Source of the DNA: Streptomyces sp. SJL17-4
Lineage (GTDB): Bacteria > Actinomycetota > Actinomycetes > Streptomycetales > Streptomycetaceae
Direction of reading: 5' to 3'
Assembly (NCBI RefSeq): GCF_036826855.1
Contig: NZ_CP104578.1
Span: 6,049,501 to 6,113,500 of the forward strand
Length of the DNA stretch: 64,000 nt
Numbering within the stretch: the first letter of the stretch is position 1; the number at the start of each line of letters is the position of its first letter. This document shows positions 48,536 to 56,892 of this stretch, piece by piece. The notes below the pieces were generated by a model, which searched no databases, was not told where the DNA came from, and saw only the letters and a list, made by a program, of their open reading frames with translations. A program made the position numbers and the translations under genes.

Positions 48536-49631
48536 GGCCGTCAGTGTATGGAGAGACCACGCGAGGACCGCGACCCTCTTTCGTTTGCCCGCCCGTCGTT
48601 CCTCCGTCCGCCCTTCGTTCCTCCGTCCGCCCGTTGTCCGCTCGCGGCGTGGCCGCCGCCGCGTCCGCCGCCGCGTCCGCCGCCGCGTCCGCCGCCGCGG
48701 CCGACAGGAGCTTCTCCGCCAGAGCCCGGCAGCGCTCCCTGAGCTCAGGGGGATCGAGCAGTTCGAACTCGTGCCCGAGGAGGAGTACGTGCGTGAGCAC
48801 GCGGTCGAGACTCGCCGCGCCGCTCAGCACCTCGCAGCGGTCCTCGCCCCGTTCCCGTACGACCGCAGCCGACGCCGGGATCTGCGCCCGGACCGTGTCC
48901 GCCGGTGCGTGGACGAGGAAGCGTGCCTGATGGGCGTACACCCGGCTCGTCACCCCCTCCTGTACGTACTCCGCCGCGTCCGGCGCCGCGCGGGGGCGGA
49001 AGCGCCAGGTCCGGGCCGACACCGTCGTCATCCTGTCCACGCGGAAGGTGCGCCAGTCGTCACGGTCGAGGTCGTACGCGAGGAGGTACCAGCGCCGGTC
49101 GGAGGCGACCAGGCGGTAGGGCTCGACGCGGCGCGACCGTGGCGTGGCTCTGGAGGGATAGTCGAAGCCCACCTCGACCTCCTCGCGGCAGGCTCCGGCC
49201 AGCGTCATGAGCACCTCGGGGTCGACCGGTGTGCGGCCCGTGGCGAAGAACTCCACCGAGCCGGACAGGGTGCGCACCTCGTGCCGCAACCGGGTCGGCA
49301 GCACCTGGTCCAGCTTGGTCAGCGCCCGGAGCGCGGCATCGCCGGTGCCCGCGGCCGCGCCGGCGAGCAGGGAGACCGCGGTCGCGATCGCCTCCTCGTC
49401 GTCGAGGAGGAGCGGTGGCAGATCATGACCCCGGCCCAGCCGGTAGCCCCCGCCCACTCCCTGACCGGCGTGCACCGGATAGCCCAGCGTGCGCAGCCGC
49501 TCGACGTCACGTCGCACCGTACGCGGAGTGACGCCGAGCCGGCCGGCCAGCTCGGGCCCCGACCAGGCGCGCCGCTGTTGCAGCAGCCCGAGGAGGGCGA
49601 GTACCCGCTCGGTCGTACCCAACTCGTCCAT
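48516..49631 (-). CDS. HTH and WYL-domain transcriptional regulator (YafY type)
   Basis: A 371-residue regulator. The N-terminal DeoR-like HTH has VLALLGLLQQRRAWSGPELA and LGVTPRTVRRDVERL. The WYL domain has VEPYRLVASDRRWYLLAYDL and RTFRVDRM. The C-terminal WCX part follows, then a tail with Ala-Asp repeats (AAADAAADAAAD) and a variable Gly-rich end. It may respond to a nucleotide or DNA fragment. The downstream VOC gene is its probable co-transcribed partner; another VOC gene is divergent. Confidence 0.87.
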   Translation of the reverse strand: MDELGTTERVLALLGLLQQRRAWSGPELAGRLGVTPRTVRRDVERLRTLGYPVHAGQGVGGGYRLGRGHDLPPLLLDDEEAIATAVSLLAGAAAGTGDAALRALTKLDQVLPTRLRHEVRTLSGSVEFFATGRTPVDPEVLMTLAGACREEVEVGFDYPSRATPRSRRVEPYRLVASDRRWYLLAYDLDRDDWRTFRVDRMTTVSARTWRFRPRAAPDAAEYVQEGVTSRVYAHQARFLVHAPADTVRAQIPASAAVVRERGEDRCEVLSGAASLDRVLTHVLLLGHEFELLDPPELRERCRALAEKLLSAAAADAAADAAADAAAATPRADNGRTEERRADGGTTGGQTKEGRGPRVVSPYTDGHGMPHQ

Positions 49632-49756
49632 GTGGGCCAGCCTGCCAGAGGTGGCGGACCGATCCTGTCCGCCTCGGGTGTCAGGGTGGATCCATGGACC
49701 GAGGTATGCCTGCTGCGCGACCTCTCCCTTCACACCGCAACGAATGGAGCAGCACG

Positions 49757-50218
49757 ATGAGCCGCCAATTCCAGGTGACGTTCGACGCGCACGACCCGGG
49801 GGCGCTGTCGACCTTCTGGCGTGACGTACTGGGGTACGTCCACCCGGGCCCGCCGGGAGTCGAACTGCCGGAGGGGGCCGACCCGATGGCCGCGTGGGAC
49901 GAGTTCCTCGCGAAGTTGGGCGTACCGGAGGAGGAGCGCAACACGCGATCGGCCCTGGAGGACCCGGAGGGTCAGGGGCCCCGGGTGTTCTTCCAGCAGG
50001 TGCCGGAGGGCAAGACGGCGAAGAACCGGGTGCACCTCGATGTCAGGGCGGCGCCTGGGCTGGAGGGGGAGGAACGGATGGCGGCGCTGGAGGCCGAATG
50101 CGAACGGCTGGTGGCACTGGGAGGGAAGCGGCTGCGCCGCTTCGAGCCGGAGCCGCCGATGAGTGACGGGTGGATCGTGATGGCCGACCCGGAGGGGAAC
50201 GAGTTCTGCCTGGACTGA
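49757..50218 (+). CDS. VOC-family protein
   Basis: A 153-residue VOC protein: QVTFDAHDPGALSTFWRDVL and YVHPGPP, then PRVFFQQVPEGKTAKNRVHLDVRA and WIVMADPEGNEFCLD. Metal ligands His (VHLDV) and Glu (EGNEF) are present. It resembles bleomycin-resistance or dioxygenase-like proteins. It is divergent from the WYL regulator, which probably controls it. GGAG lies seven bases before the ATG. Confidence 0.85.
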   Translation: MSRQFQVTFDAHDPGALSTFWRDVLGYVHPGPPGVELPEGADPMAAWDEFLAKLGVPEEERNTRSALEDPEGQGPRVFFQQVPEGKTAKNRVHLDVRAAPGLEGEERMAALEAECERLVALGGKRLRRFEPEPPMSDGWIVMADPEGNEFCLD

Positions 50219-50294
50219 GGGGCGGGTGGGTGGGTGCGGGTGGGTGCGGGTCCTTGGGGTCCTTGGGGTGGGCCGACTTCCTTGGTGCGGGTGG

Positions 50295-50428
50295 GACCGC
50301 CCTCTTTCCGAGAGTCGCTCCTTCCGGTGGTGCGTCAAGGGCGCTCCTTCGTCGCGTCGCTGCGCGATGGCCTTCGGCCACCCTTGACCCACCACCTCCA
50401 GGAGCGAAGACACTCTCGGAGGGCGGTC
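50295..50428. repeat. Folded terminal module A of the palindromic element
   Basis: Three nested stems can form: GACCGCCCTC..GAGAGT with ACTCTC..GAGGGCGGTC, CGCTCC..GGTGGTG with CACCACCT..GGAGCG, and CGTCAAGGG with CCCTTGAC. The apical part begins CGCTCCTTCGTCGCGTCG. The same apical motif occurs in module B, in reverse orientation. Confidence 0.75.
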
Positions 50429-50655
50429 CAGGGGGCGGGGTCACCGCCGGGCTTCGGGCAGGGGCCGCTCGGCGTGGGCGTGTGCCGGCCGGTGGGTGGG
50501 GGCTGGGTTCGTGGTGGGGGTCCGGTGGGCGCGTTCCCGTCGGTCGGGGTGCGCGGTTGTTGAATGGGGCGGCGGGGCGACGCTTAGCGTCGGAAGGTCG
50601 GCCGGGGCGGGGCTTCAGGCCCCGCTGGTCACTCCGGGTGGGTGGGGGCGTGAGT

Positions 50656-50740
50656 AACTCTGCATTTCTCGAAGTAACAGGCCCCGGATTAAGCCTCATT
50701 GGGGGCGAATCACCCTTATCGGGCGATGAAAGTGCAAGAA
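50656..50740. other. Lower-GC core of the palindromic element
   Basis: Of 85 bases, 43 are G or C, about half against roughly 70% in flanking DNA. It contains TTCTCGAAGTAACAG, a GCCCC..GGGGGC stem and CACCC..GGGCG, with TGCA near both ends. Flanking GTGAGT and ACTCAC close it. The composition suggests a regulatory or origin-like core; no function is shown. Confidence 0.6.
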
Positions 50741-51032
50741 ACTCACGCCGACCGCTCCCACCACCCACGAACACGGACCAGCGGGGCCTGAATCCCAGCC
50801 AACCGCCGGCCGCAACCCGCTGAGCCAAGCCGGGCCGCCCCATTCAACTGCCGCGCACCCCCAACCCACCGGACTTCACCCACCGGCCCGAGCTACGAAC
50901 CAAGCCCCCACCCACTCAGGCACACAGCCAACACACGCCCCCGCCGATGCCCGGCCTCGCACCCCACCCACCAGCCCCACGCCGCCCACGACGCGCAACC
51001 ACCCCCGAGGCCCCCGCGTGGCCCCGGCCCTC

Positions 51033-51170
51033 GGCCGCCCTCCGAGTGTGAAAAGGCGGCCTCCGCCGCCGGGTCAAGGGTGGAGCGAAGCGGAATCGGC
51101 GAAGCCGACGCGACGAAGGAGCGCCCTTGACGCGGTGGTGGAGGACGCCACACTCGGAAAGAGGGCGGCC
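51033..51170. repeat. Folded terminal module B, inverted copy of module A
   Basis: On the minus strand it has the same layout as module A: outer stem GGCCGCCCTC with GAGGGCGGCC, middle stem of Cys-free GC-rich arms, inner GCGTCAAGGG with CCCTTGAC, and the apical CGCTCCTTCGTCGCGTCG. Where stems differ from module A (GAGTGTG/CACACTC versus GAGAGT/ACTCTC) both sides change together. Confidence 0.75.
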
Positions 51171-51226
51171 GCACCCGCACCCTCACAGTCGGCCCACCCC
51201 AGGCCCGCCCCGCCCCCCGACCCCTC

Positions 51227-52402
51227 TCAGCTGCACAAAGCCGTGTCCACGACCTTCTGCACGCCGTTGATGGCCGCCTTCTCCGTCGGGATGCTCGTCA
51301 CCGTGACGTTGGCTGCGCGGCCGGCGTCCGTGACTCCGCCCCTGGTCTCGTAGCCCGCGATGTCACCCCCGTGGCCCCAGTAGACGCCGCCGCACGACAG
51401 CGGCCTGCTCATGAGCCCCAGCCCGTAGCGGAACGGGGTGCCCTCGACGGGGACGGTGGTGCGCATCTGCGCGCGCTGGGCCTCGGCGAGCAGGCTGTCT
51501 CCGCCGAGGAGCTTGTCGAAGAACCGGTTCAGATCGGAGTTCGTGGAGATCATCTGACCCGCCGCCCAGGCCACCGACGGGTCGATTTCCGTGAAGTCGC
51601 GCAGCGGCTCTCCCGCCTTCGTCCTGTGATAACCCCTCGGATGGGGTTCCCGGATCGTCTTGTCACCGACGGTGGGGAAGTACGTGTGCCGCAGCCCGAT
51701 CTTCTTGATGATGCGCCGGTCGATCTCCTCGGCCAGCGGCCGATGGGTGACCTTCTGGATGATCAGGCCCGCCAGTACGTAATTCGTGTTGCTGTAACTC
51801 CACTTCTCCCCCGGCGCGAATTCGGCCTTGTGCTTGAGCGCGATGTCGACCAGGTCGCGGGGTTCGAAGTACCGGTACGGGAGTTCGTCGTCACTGATGT
51901 CCTTCCCGTACTCGGGAATCCCGCTCGTGTGCTGCAGGAGCTGACGTACGGTGATCTGCCGCCCGTCGATTCCCTCCCCGCGTACCAGGCCCGGAAGATA
52001 CGTGTCGACGTCCGCGTCGAGATCGATCCTTCCCTCGCCGACCAATTGCAGGACGACCACCGCCGTGAACGTCTTCGTATTGCTGCCGATCCGCACCTGA
52101 CCGTCCCTCGGCACCTTCGCGCCGGTCGCCAGATCACCGACCCCGGCGGTATAGGTACGCGTGCGGCCCTCACTGTCCTTGACGCTCGCCAGCGCGGCGG
52201 GCTGACCGTCGCGCACCAGGGCGTTCAGGCCCTGCTGGACGGTGTCGTGCTTCGGGGCTGCGAACGCCGAGGGCGGCGCCAGGACGCCCGCCGTCATCAC
52301 GGCGACGACCACCGCCGCCGCGGCGGCCACTCCTCCGCATCGGCCTCCCGCCTGCCGCCGGGAGAAGCGGAACCTCGACGTCTTCATGGCTTGCGTGTTC
52401 AT
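51227..52402 (-). CDS. Secreted serine hydrolase (class C beta-lactamase / DD-peptidase type)
   Basis: A 391-residue protein with a long signal region (RRQAGG, then AAAAAVVVAVMTAGVLAPP, cleavage near FAA-PKH). Catalytic motifs are SNTKT (SxxK), YSNTNY (YxN) and HGGDIAGY (HxG). It resembles the R61 DD-carboxypeptidase group. It probably trims peptidoglycan stem peptides or hydrolyses beta-lactams outside the cell. AAGGA lies six bases before the ATG. It is divergent from the two-component operon with a perfect palindrome in between. Confidence 0.9.
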   Translation of the reverse strand: MNTQAMKTSRFRFSRRQAGGRCGGVAAAAAVVVAVMTAGVLAPPSAFAAPKHDTVQQGLNALVRDGQPAALASVKDSEGRTRTYTAGVGDLATGAKVPRDGQVRIGSNTKTFTAVVVLQLVGEGRIDLDADVDTYLPGLVRGEGIDGRQITVRQLLQHTSGIPEYGKDISDDELPYRYFEPRDLVDIALKHKAEFAPGEKWSYSNTNYVLAGLIIQKVTHRPLAEEIDRRIIKKIGLRHTYFPTVGDKTIREPHPRGYHRTKAGEPLRDFTEIDPSVAWAAGQMISTNSDLNRFFDKLLGGDSLLAEAQRAQMRTTVPVEGTPFRYGLGLMSRPLSCGGVYWGHGGDIAGYETRGGVTDAGRAANVTVTSIPTEKAAINGVQKVVDTALCS

Positions 52403-52485
52403 CAGCTGTCCTTCCGTCGATCGGGCAGGACACGATCATGATTTCCAGGGTCTGGAAGCGCATCGCGGGAAGGCGGGAGATCTCG

Positions 52486-52503
52486 CTCCCCCGATCGGGG
52501 GAG
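52486..52503. promoter_or_regulatory. Perfect 18-bp palindrome between hydrolase and kinase genes
   Basis: CTCCCCCGATCGGGGGAG is fully self-complementary. It lies about 83 bases before the hydrolase start and 35 bases before the kinase start. It is a candidate operator for the response regulator of the adjacent two-component system. Confidence 0.55.
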
Positions 52504-52538
52504 GCCGCTCGTGAACCGCCCGTACATACTGGCCGATT

Positions 52539-53795
52539 ATGATCAAAGGACTTCGGCCGCTGCTGCGCCGCTCCACGTACTCGGGAGCGTTGTTCGCCTA
52601 CAGCGCCGTTCTGGCCAGCCTTCCCCTGCTCTCCTTCGCGCTGCTCCCGGCATTGGCGTGGCGATCCGCCCCCGAGGGTGTGCAGGTCGTCATGGTCCTG
52701 CTCGTCTGGGCGGCACTGATCGGCCTGGTCGGCCTCGCCCGCACCACGCGGCGCGTGCTGATCCTTTCCGCCCGTCGGATGCTGAGGGTGGCATTGCCGA
52801 CCCCGGCCGCCCTGCAGTCCGTCGTCGACCGCCGGCGGACTCCTCTCTGGCTGCTGCTGCATGTGGCACTCGGCTGGACGGGTGCGCTCGCGAGCGGTCT
52901 GCTGTTCTTCGTGGCCCTGGCCCTCCCGGGAGGCTGGCTCGATGCCGAGTTCGAGCTGAGCCTGTTCGGCCGGTCGGTACGGGTGGACGACGGCTGGCAG
53001 AGCTGGGCGGTGGCGCTCGGCTGTCTGCTGCTCGCGGCAGCCGTCTGCGTGCTGGTCACGAACGCCCTGCGGTGGTCCGCGCCGAGGCTGCTCGGGCCGT
53101 CGACGGCCGAGCGGCTCGCCCTCGCGGCCGAGCGGGAGCTGCGTCTGGCCGAACGCAACCGGCTGGCCCACGAGTTGCACGACTCCATCGGGCACACCCT
53201 GACGACGACCACGATCCAGGCCGCTGTCGCGGGCGAGCTGATGGCGGCCGACCCGGTGGCCGCGCGGGCCGCCCTGCGCAGCGTCGAGGAGTCGGCCCGG
53301 GCCGCGCTCGAAGACCTGGACTACGTGCTCGGCGTGCTGCGCGAGCAGGAGGCCGAGACGGCACCGACCCGCGCCCTGGCGGATCTGCCCGATCTGCTCG
53401 ATCGGGTGCGGCACGCGGGCGCGGTGGTGGAGTGGGACGGGTCGGGGGATCTGGCGCAGGTGCAGGGGACGCTGTCCCGGGCGGCGTACCGGATCCTTCA
53501 GGAAGGGCTGACGAACGCCATGCGGCACGGAGCCGGCGGCCCGATCCAGGTCCGCGTGGCGGCCGGACCGGAGGTTCTTGAGCTGGGAGTGGTCAACGAG
53601 ACCGGGGTCGGTACGGATCCGGGCGCGGGTCCGGGCGAGGGTCCGGGCCGTCGGAAGGCCTTCCCCACCTCCGGGCACGGCCTGCCGGGTCTCGTCGAGC
53701 GTGTGCGACTGCTGCACGGGGAGATCGAGGCCGGTCCGGACGGGCCGGGGCACTGGCGGCTGGCGGTCAGGTTGCCCGTACGGTTGTCGGCATGA
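52539..53795 (+). CDS. Sensor histidine kinase, HisKA_3 family
   Basis: A 418-residue kinase. Four membrane segments are seen (YSAVLASLPLLSFALLPALA, VVMVLLVWAALIGLVGLA, LLLHVALGWTGALASGLLFF, AVALGCLLLAAAVCVLV). The phosphorylated His is in ERNRLAHELHDSIGHTLTT; the ATPase has RILQEGLTNAMRHG (N box) and GHGLPGLVERVRLLHG (G2). It phosphorylates the response regulator encoded next, whose ATG overlaps its stop. A possible leaderless promoter lies just before the ATG (TACATACT). The ligand is unknown; the divergent hydrolase suggests cell-wall sensing. Confidence 0.9.
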   Translation: MIKGLRPLLRRSTYSGALFAYSAVLASLPLLSFALLPALAWRSAPEGVQVVMVLLVWAALIGLVGLARTTRRVLILSARRMLRVALPTPAALQSVVDRRRTPLWLLLHVALGWTGALASGLLFFVALALPGGWLDAEFELSLFGRSVRVDDGWQSWAVALGCLLLAAAVCVLVTNALRWSAPRLLGPSTAERLALAAERELRLAERNRLAHELHDSIGHTLTTTTIQAAVAGELMAADPVAARAALRSVEESARAALEDLDYVLGVLREQEAETAPTRALADLPDLLDRVRHAGAVVEWDGSGDLAQVQGTLSRAAYRILQEGLTNAMRHGAGGPIQVRVAAGPEVLELGVVNETGVGTDPGAGPGEGPGRRKAFPTSGHGLPGLVERVRLLHGEIEAGPDGPGHWRLAVRLPVRLSA

Positions 53796-54502
53796 CCGGC
53801 CGCTCCGACGTCGGCGAAACCGTCACGACCCTCCTGATCGCGGACGACGACGAGGTGACCCGCAGCGGTCTGCGTACCCTGCTTGCCGCGCAGCCGGGGA
53901 TCGAGGTGGTCGGGGAGGCTGCCGACGGCGTGGAGGCGGTCGAGCGGGCGCGGCGGCTGCGTCCGGACGTGGTGCTGATGGACGTACGGATGCCCCGCCG
54001 CAACGGGATCGAGGCCACCCGGCAACTCCTTGCCGAATCAGCCGAATCAGACGAATCAGCCGACCCGACCGTTCCGCCGAAGGTCGTCGTCATCACCACC
54101 TTCGAGAACGACGACTACGTCACCGCCGCGCTCAGCGCGGGTGCCGCCGGGTTCGTGCTCAAGCGGTTCCCGGTCCGGCAGATCGCGGAGGCCGTCCGGG
54201 TGGTGGCGGCGGGGGAGGCGATCCTCTTCCCGACGGCACTGCGGCGGATGGTCGCCGCCCGTCCGCTGGACTCCGCAGCGGCGCTGCCGAGGGCGGCGCT
54301 GACGGGGCGGGAGGAAGAGGTGTTGCGGCTGATGGCCACCGGGCTTTCCAACCCGGAGATCGCGGAGTCCTTGACGGTGAGCCTGGAGACGGTGAAGACG
54401 CACGTCGGGAACGTGCTGACCAAGCTGGGCGCGCAGAACCGGACCCACGCGGTGGTCATCGCGTACGAGTCCGGTCTGGTGGTGCCCGGGTTCACCGGCT
54501 GA
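53792..54502 (+). CDS. LuxR/NarL-family response regulator
   Basis: A 236-residue response regulator. Receiver: LLIADDDEVTRSGLR, phospho-acceptor Asp in VVLMDVRMPRRNG, TTFENDD and FVLKRFPVRQ. HTH: LTGREEEVLRLMATGLSNPE and SLETVKTHVGNVLTKLGAQN. Both domains are complete, in contrast to the decayed regulator at 31 kb. A short SAESDESADP insertion lies in the receiver. It is coupled to the kinase (ATGA overlap) and probably binds the palindrome upstream of the operon. Confidence 0.92.
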   Translation: MTGRSDVGETVTTLLIADDDEVTRSGLRTLLAAQPGIEVVGEAADGVEAVERARRLRPDVVLMDVRMPRRNGIEATRQLLAESAESDESADPTVPPKVVVITTFENDDYVTAALSAGAAGFVLKRFPVRQIAEAVRVVAAGEAILFPTALRRMVAARPLDSAAALPRAALTGREEEVLRLMATGLSNPEIAESLTVSLETVKTHVGNVLTKLGAQNRTHAVVIAYESGLVVPGFTG

Positions 54503-54537
54503 CGCGGCGTGCGGCGCGTTCCCGGGCCCGGGGCCCT

Positions 54538-54576
54538 GGAGGGACCGGCCAGGTGCGTCCCCTGGCCGGTCCCTCC
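54538..54576. terminator. Perfect 16-bp hairpin
   Basis: GGAGGGACCGGCCAGG pairs fully with CCTGGCCGGTCCCTCC around TGCGTCC. It lies between the convergent response regulator and small hypothetical gene. Confidence 0.85.
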
Positions 54577-54602
54577 CGGGCGGGTGGGTGCGGCCCACGG
54601 GC

Positions 54603-55049
54603 TCAGGCGAGGACCTCGACCGTCCACTGAGGGTCCCGGTCGTCCGTACGGACGAAGATGCGCTTCGGGAGCAGGGAGCGGTCCTCGAACAGGTCGCGGC
54701 CGAGGGCCAGACCGTTCTGGTCGATCACGTACGTGCCGTCCCGGAGGTCGGCGAGCGAGGTGATCGTGGTGAGCGCGAGGGTGTCGCCGTCGCCGTCGAC
54801 GCGCTGGAAGCGCCAGACGGAGGCGGGGGAGTCGTCGGGGCGGACGACGACGGGTGCGCGCTCGGGGCCCTCCGAGGCGATGGTCTCCTCCGTCCCCTTG
54901 GCGGTGAGCCGGAAGCCCTCGTCCTCCCGGGTGATCAGCCACTCCCCGGCTCGGGTCGGGTCGACGAGGAAGCCGACGACGGCTCCGTCCTCGACCCCGA
55001 CCGGGGCCCCCTTCGCGTACAGCTTGACGACCTTGCCGGCGTTCGACAT
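54603..55049 (-). CDS. Small hypothetical protein, possibly beta-trefoil inhibitor type
   Basis: A 148-residue protein without a signal peptide: KVVKLYAKGAPVGVEDGAVV, WLITREDEGFRLTAKGTEET, PASVWRFQRVDGDGDTLAL and DPQWTVEVLA. The periodic strands and the W-x-F and QW pairs resemble beta-trefoil I66-type inhibitors of Streptomyces, but the match is only by eye. AGGAGGAG precedes the ATG. No neighbour suggests a target. Confidence 0.6.
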   Translation of the reverse strand: MSNAGKVVKLYAKGAPVGVEDGAVVGFLVDPTRAGEWLITREDEGFRLTAKGTEETIASEGPERAPVVVRPDDSPASVWRFQRVDGDGDTLALTTITSLADLRDGTYVIDQNGLALGRDLFEDRSLLPKRIFVRTDDRDPQWTVEVLA

Positions 55050-55217
55050 CGCTCCTCCTGGGCTACGTGGGTTGCGTGGGTTGCATGTGTTCGGTGGATC
55101 GCGTGCTGTGGTCATGCCGGACAGTGCCCGTACGGCCCTGCCCGGTGCCAGCGAACACGCAGGTCATAGGCTGTGTGGCGCTGAGAAGTCGTCAGGGAGG
55201 GGCAGGTTCCGCGCGCC

Positions 55218-56309
55218 GTGGAGCAGGATCGGGATCAGAGTGGGTCGGGCGTTTCGCTCGGCAAGGCGGGGAGTGGCGGACCGGCGAACGCGCCGGCCGG
55301 GGAACGCTGGTGGCGGCGGCCCGGGTTCGTCGTCTTCTGCCTGGTCGTGATGCCCCCGGTGGGCATCGTGCTGGCCTGGTGGACCCGGTGGTCGCCGGGC
55401 CGGAAGGTGCTCGCCACCGTCCTGTCGGGCGTCTGGTTCGTGGCGGTGGGTACGAGTGATCCGCCGGCGGACGAGCCAGCGGTCGCGGGCGCGAAGCCCT
55501 CGGCCGGCACGCGCCCGACGGCGTTCGCCCCGTACACCCGGCCGACGCCCACGCCGACCCCCACCGTGCGGCGGGTCGTGGCCGACTACCGGGGACAGAA
55601 CCTGGAGGCGGCGTCCCGGGCCGCGTACGAGGCCGGGTTCCGGGCGCGGTCGCACGACGCGACCGAGGACGACAAGATGCAGCTCGTGGACGGCAACTGG
55701 AAGGTCTGCTTCCAGGAGCCGGCGGCCGGGGAGACGGCCACGACCGAGAAGGGGCGGCGGATCAGGATCGAGTTCGCCGTCGTCGAGAAGAGCAGTCCGT
55801 GCCCGGCGCGGGACGGCGAGGCCGTCGTCTTCCCCAAGGTGCCGAACGTCGTCGGCAAGACCTTCGCGAAGGGCTCGGCCGAGCTCCGCGAGGTGGGCCT
55901 CACGGAGATCCGGGGCGCCAGTGTGTACACGGACGTGGAGCTGAGCGCCCGTCACGAGGACTGGCGGATCTGCTTCCAGAGCCCGGAGGCGGGCGAGGAC
56001 GTGGAGCGCCCGGCCCACATGTCCGTACGCCTCTCCCTGGCCCGGCCCGGTCTGTCCTGCCCGAGCGAGGACTACGCCCGCCTGTACGGGGACCCGGACC
56101 CGGACCCCGACCGCCACGGCGGCACCGACGGCGGCTCCGGCGGTTCGGACGGTTCGGGCGACTCCGGCGGTTCGGGCGGCGGCCTCGCCTACTACAAGAA
56201 CTGCGACGCCGTCCGCGCCGCCGGCAAGGCCCCGATCTACCGAGGCCAGCCCGGCTACCGCTCGGGCCTCGACCGGGACAACGACGGCAAGGCCTGCGAC
56301 TGGTCCTGA
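55218..56309 (+). CDS. Membrane protein with two PASTA-like units and a C-terminal Excalibur domain
   Basis: A 363-residue protein. Two hydrophobic segments (FVVFCLVVMPPVGIVLAWW, VLATVLSGVWFVAVG) are followed by an exposed Thr/Pro linker, two PASTA-like units (VVADYRGQNLEAASRAAYEA and PNVVGKTFAKGSAELREVGL), an acidic Asp/Gly/Ser linker and the Excalibur motif YYKNCDAVRAAGKAPIY with DRDNDGKACD. Excalibur is a small Cys-containing calcium-binding-like module, and PASTA units bind peptidoglycan. It is probably anchored in the membrane with its C-terminus outside. GTG start. Confidence 0.82.
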   Translation: MEQDRDQSGSGVSLGKAGSGGPANAPAGERWWRRPGFVVFCLVVMPPVGIVLAWWTRWSPGRKVLATVLSGVWFVAVGTSDPPADEPAVAGAKPSAGTRPTAFAPYTRPTPTPTPTVRRVVADYRGQNLEAASRAAYEAGFRARSHDATEDDKMQLVDGNWKVCFQEPAAGETATTEKGRRIRIEFAVVEKSSPCPARDGEAVVFPKVPNVVGKTFAKGSAELREVGLTEIRGASVYTDVELSARHEDWRICFQSPEAGEDVERPAHMSVRLSLARPGLSCPSEDYARLYGDPDPDPDRHGGTDGGSGGSDGSGDSGGSGGGLAYYKNCDAVRAAGKAPIYRGQPGYRSGLDRDNDGKACDWS

Positions 56310-56459
56310 CGGCCCGCCCCGCCTCCCTGCCTCGGCCCGCCCGCCTCGGCCCGAATCCGACTCGGCCGGCCCGGTCGGTATCGGTCATCCGGGGCAGCCT
56401 GCCGGGTCCCTTCGGCGTGCGACACGCGCCGGGGGCCCGGTGAGGTGTACGGGTAGGGC

Positions 56460-56783
56460 ATGACCATTCCCGTGGAGCGGCTCACCGACCCGGCCGTGCG
56501 TGCGTTCGTCGCGGCCCTCAACGCCAATGACCAGACGGCTTTCCGGGAGGCTCTTACTCCCGGTGCGACCATGTCCGACGACGGGTCCGAGCGGGACCTG
56601 TCCGAGTGGACCGAGCGGGAGATCTTCTCCTCGCGCGGGCACATGGAGATCGAGTCCGAGAAGGGCGGCGGGCTCGATCTCGTCGCCCGGTTCCGGAACG
56701 ACACCTGGGGCGAGATGAAGACCCGTTGGCACTTCGTCGTCGAGGGCGGAAAGGTCTCTCGCTTCGAGACCGGTCAGGCCTGA
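56460..56783 (+). CDS. NTF2-fold small protein
   Basis: A 107-residue protein: VRAFVAALNANDQTAFREAL, DGSERDLSEWTEREIFSSRG and MEIESEKGGGLDLVARFRND, then MKTRWHFVVEGGKVSRFETGQ. The pattern is that of NTF2/SnoaL-like proteins used as small enzymes or scaffolds. No catalytic residues are evident. It lies alone, with a G-rich low-complexity stretch and hairpin (GGGCGCACGG with CCGTGCGCCC, 56801-56823) downstream. Confidence 0.75.
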   Translation: MTIPVERLTDPAVRAFVAALNANDQTAFREALTPGATMSDDGSERDLSEWTEREIFSSRGHMEIESEKGGGLDLVARFRNDTWGEMKTRWHFVVEGGKVSRFETGQA

Positions 56784-56892
56784 CACCGTCCGCAGTCCGG
56801 GCGCACGGGGGAGTCCGTGCGCCCGTCCGTCCGTGCGTCCGGGGGAGTCCGTGCGCCCGGCTGTCCGTCCGGCTGTCCGTCCGTCGGGCGGG

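Larger units (their letters stand above)
50265..51200. repeat. 936-bp imperfect palindromic non-coding element
   Basis: The outer 40 bases (50265-50304) and the reversed complement of 51161-51200 agree at 33 of 40 positions. Inside, further arms pair: 50549-50573 with 50834-50858 (23 of 25), 50611-50630 with 50776-50795 (19 of 20) and GTGAGT at 50650 with ACTCAC at 50741. The element fills the gap between two convergent genes and has no convincing ORF. Each end holds a folded module, and the centre is lower in GC. It could be a mobile inverted-repeat element, a structured RNA or a chromosome-organising site. No transposase is inside. Confidence 0.8.
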
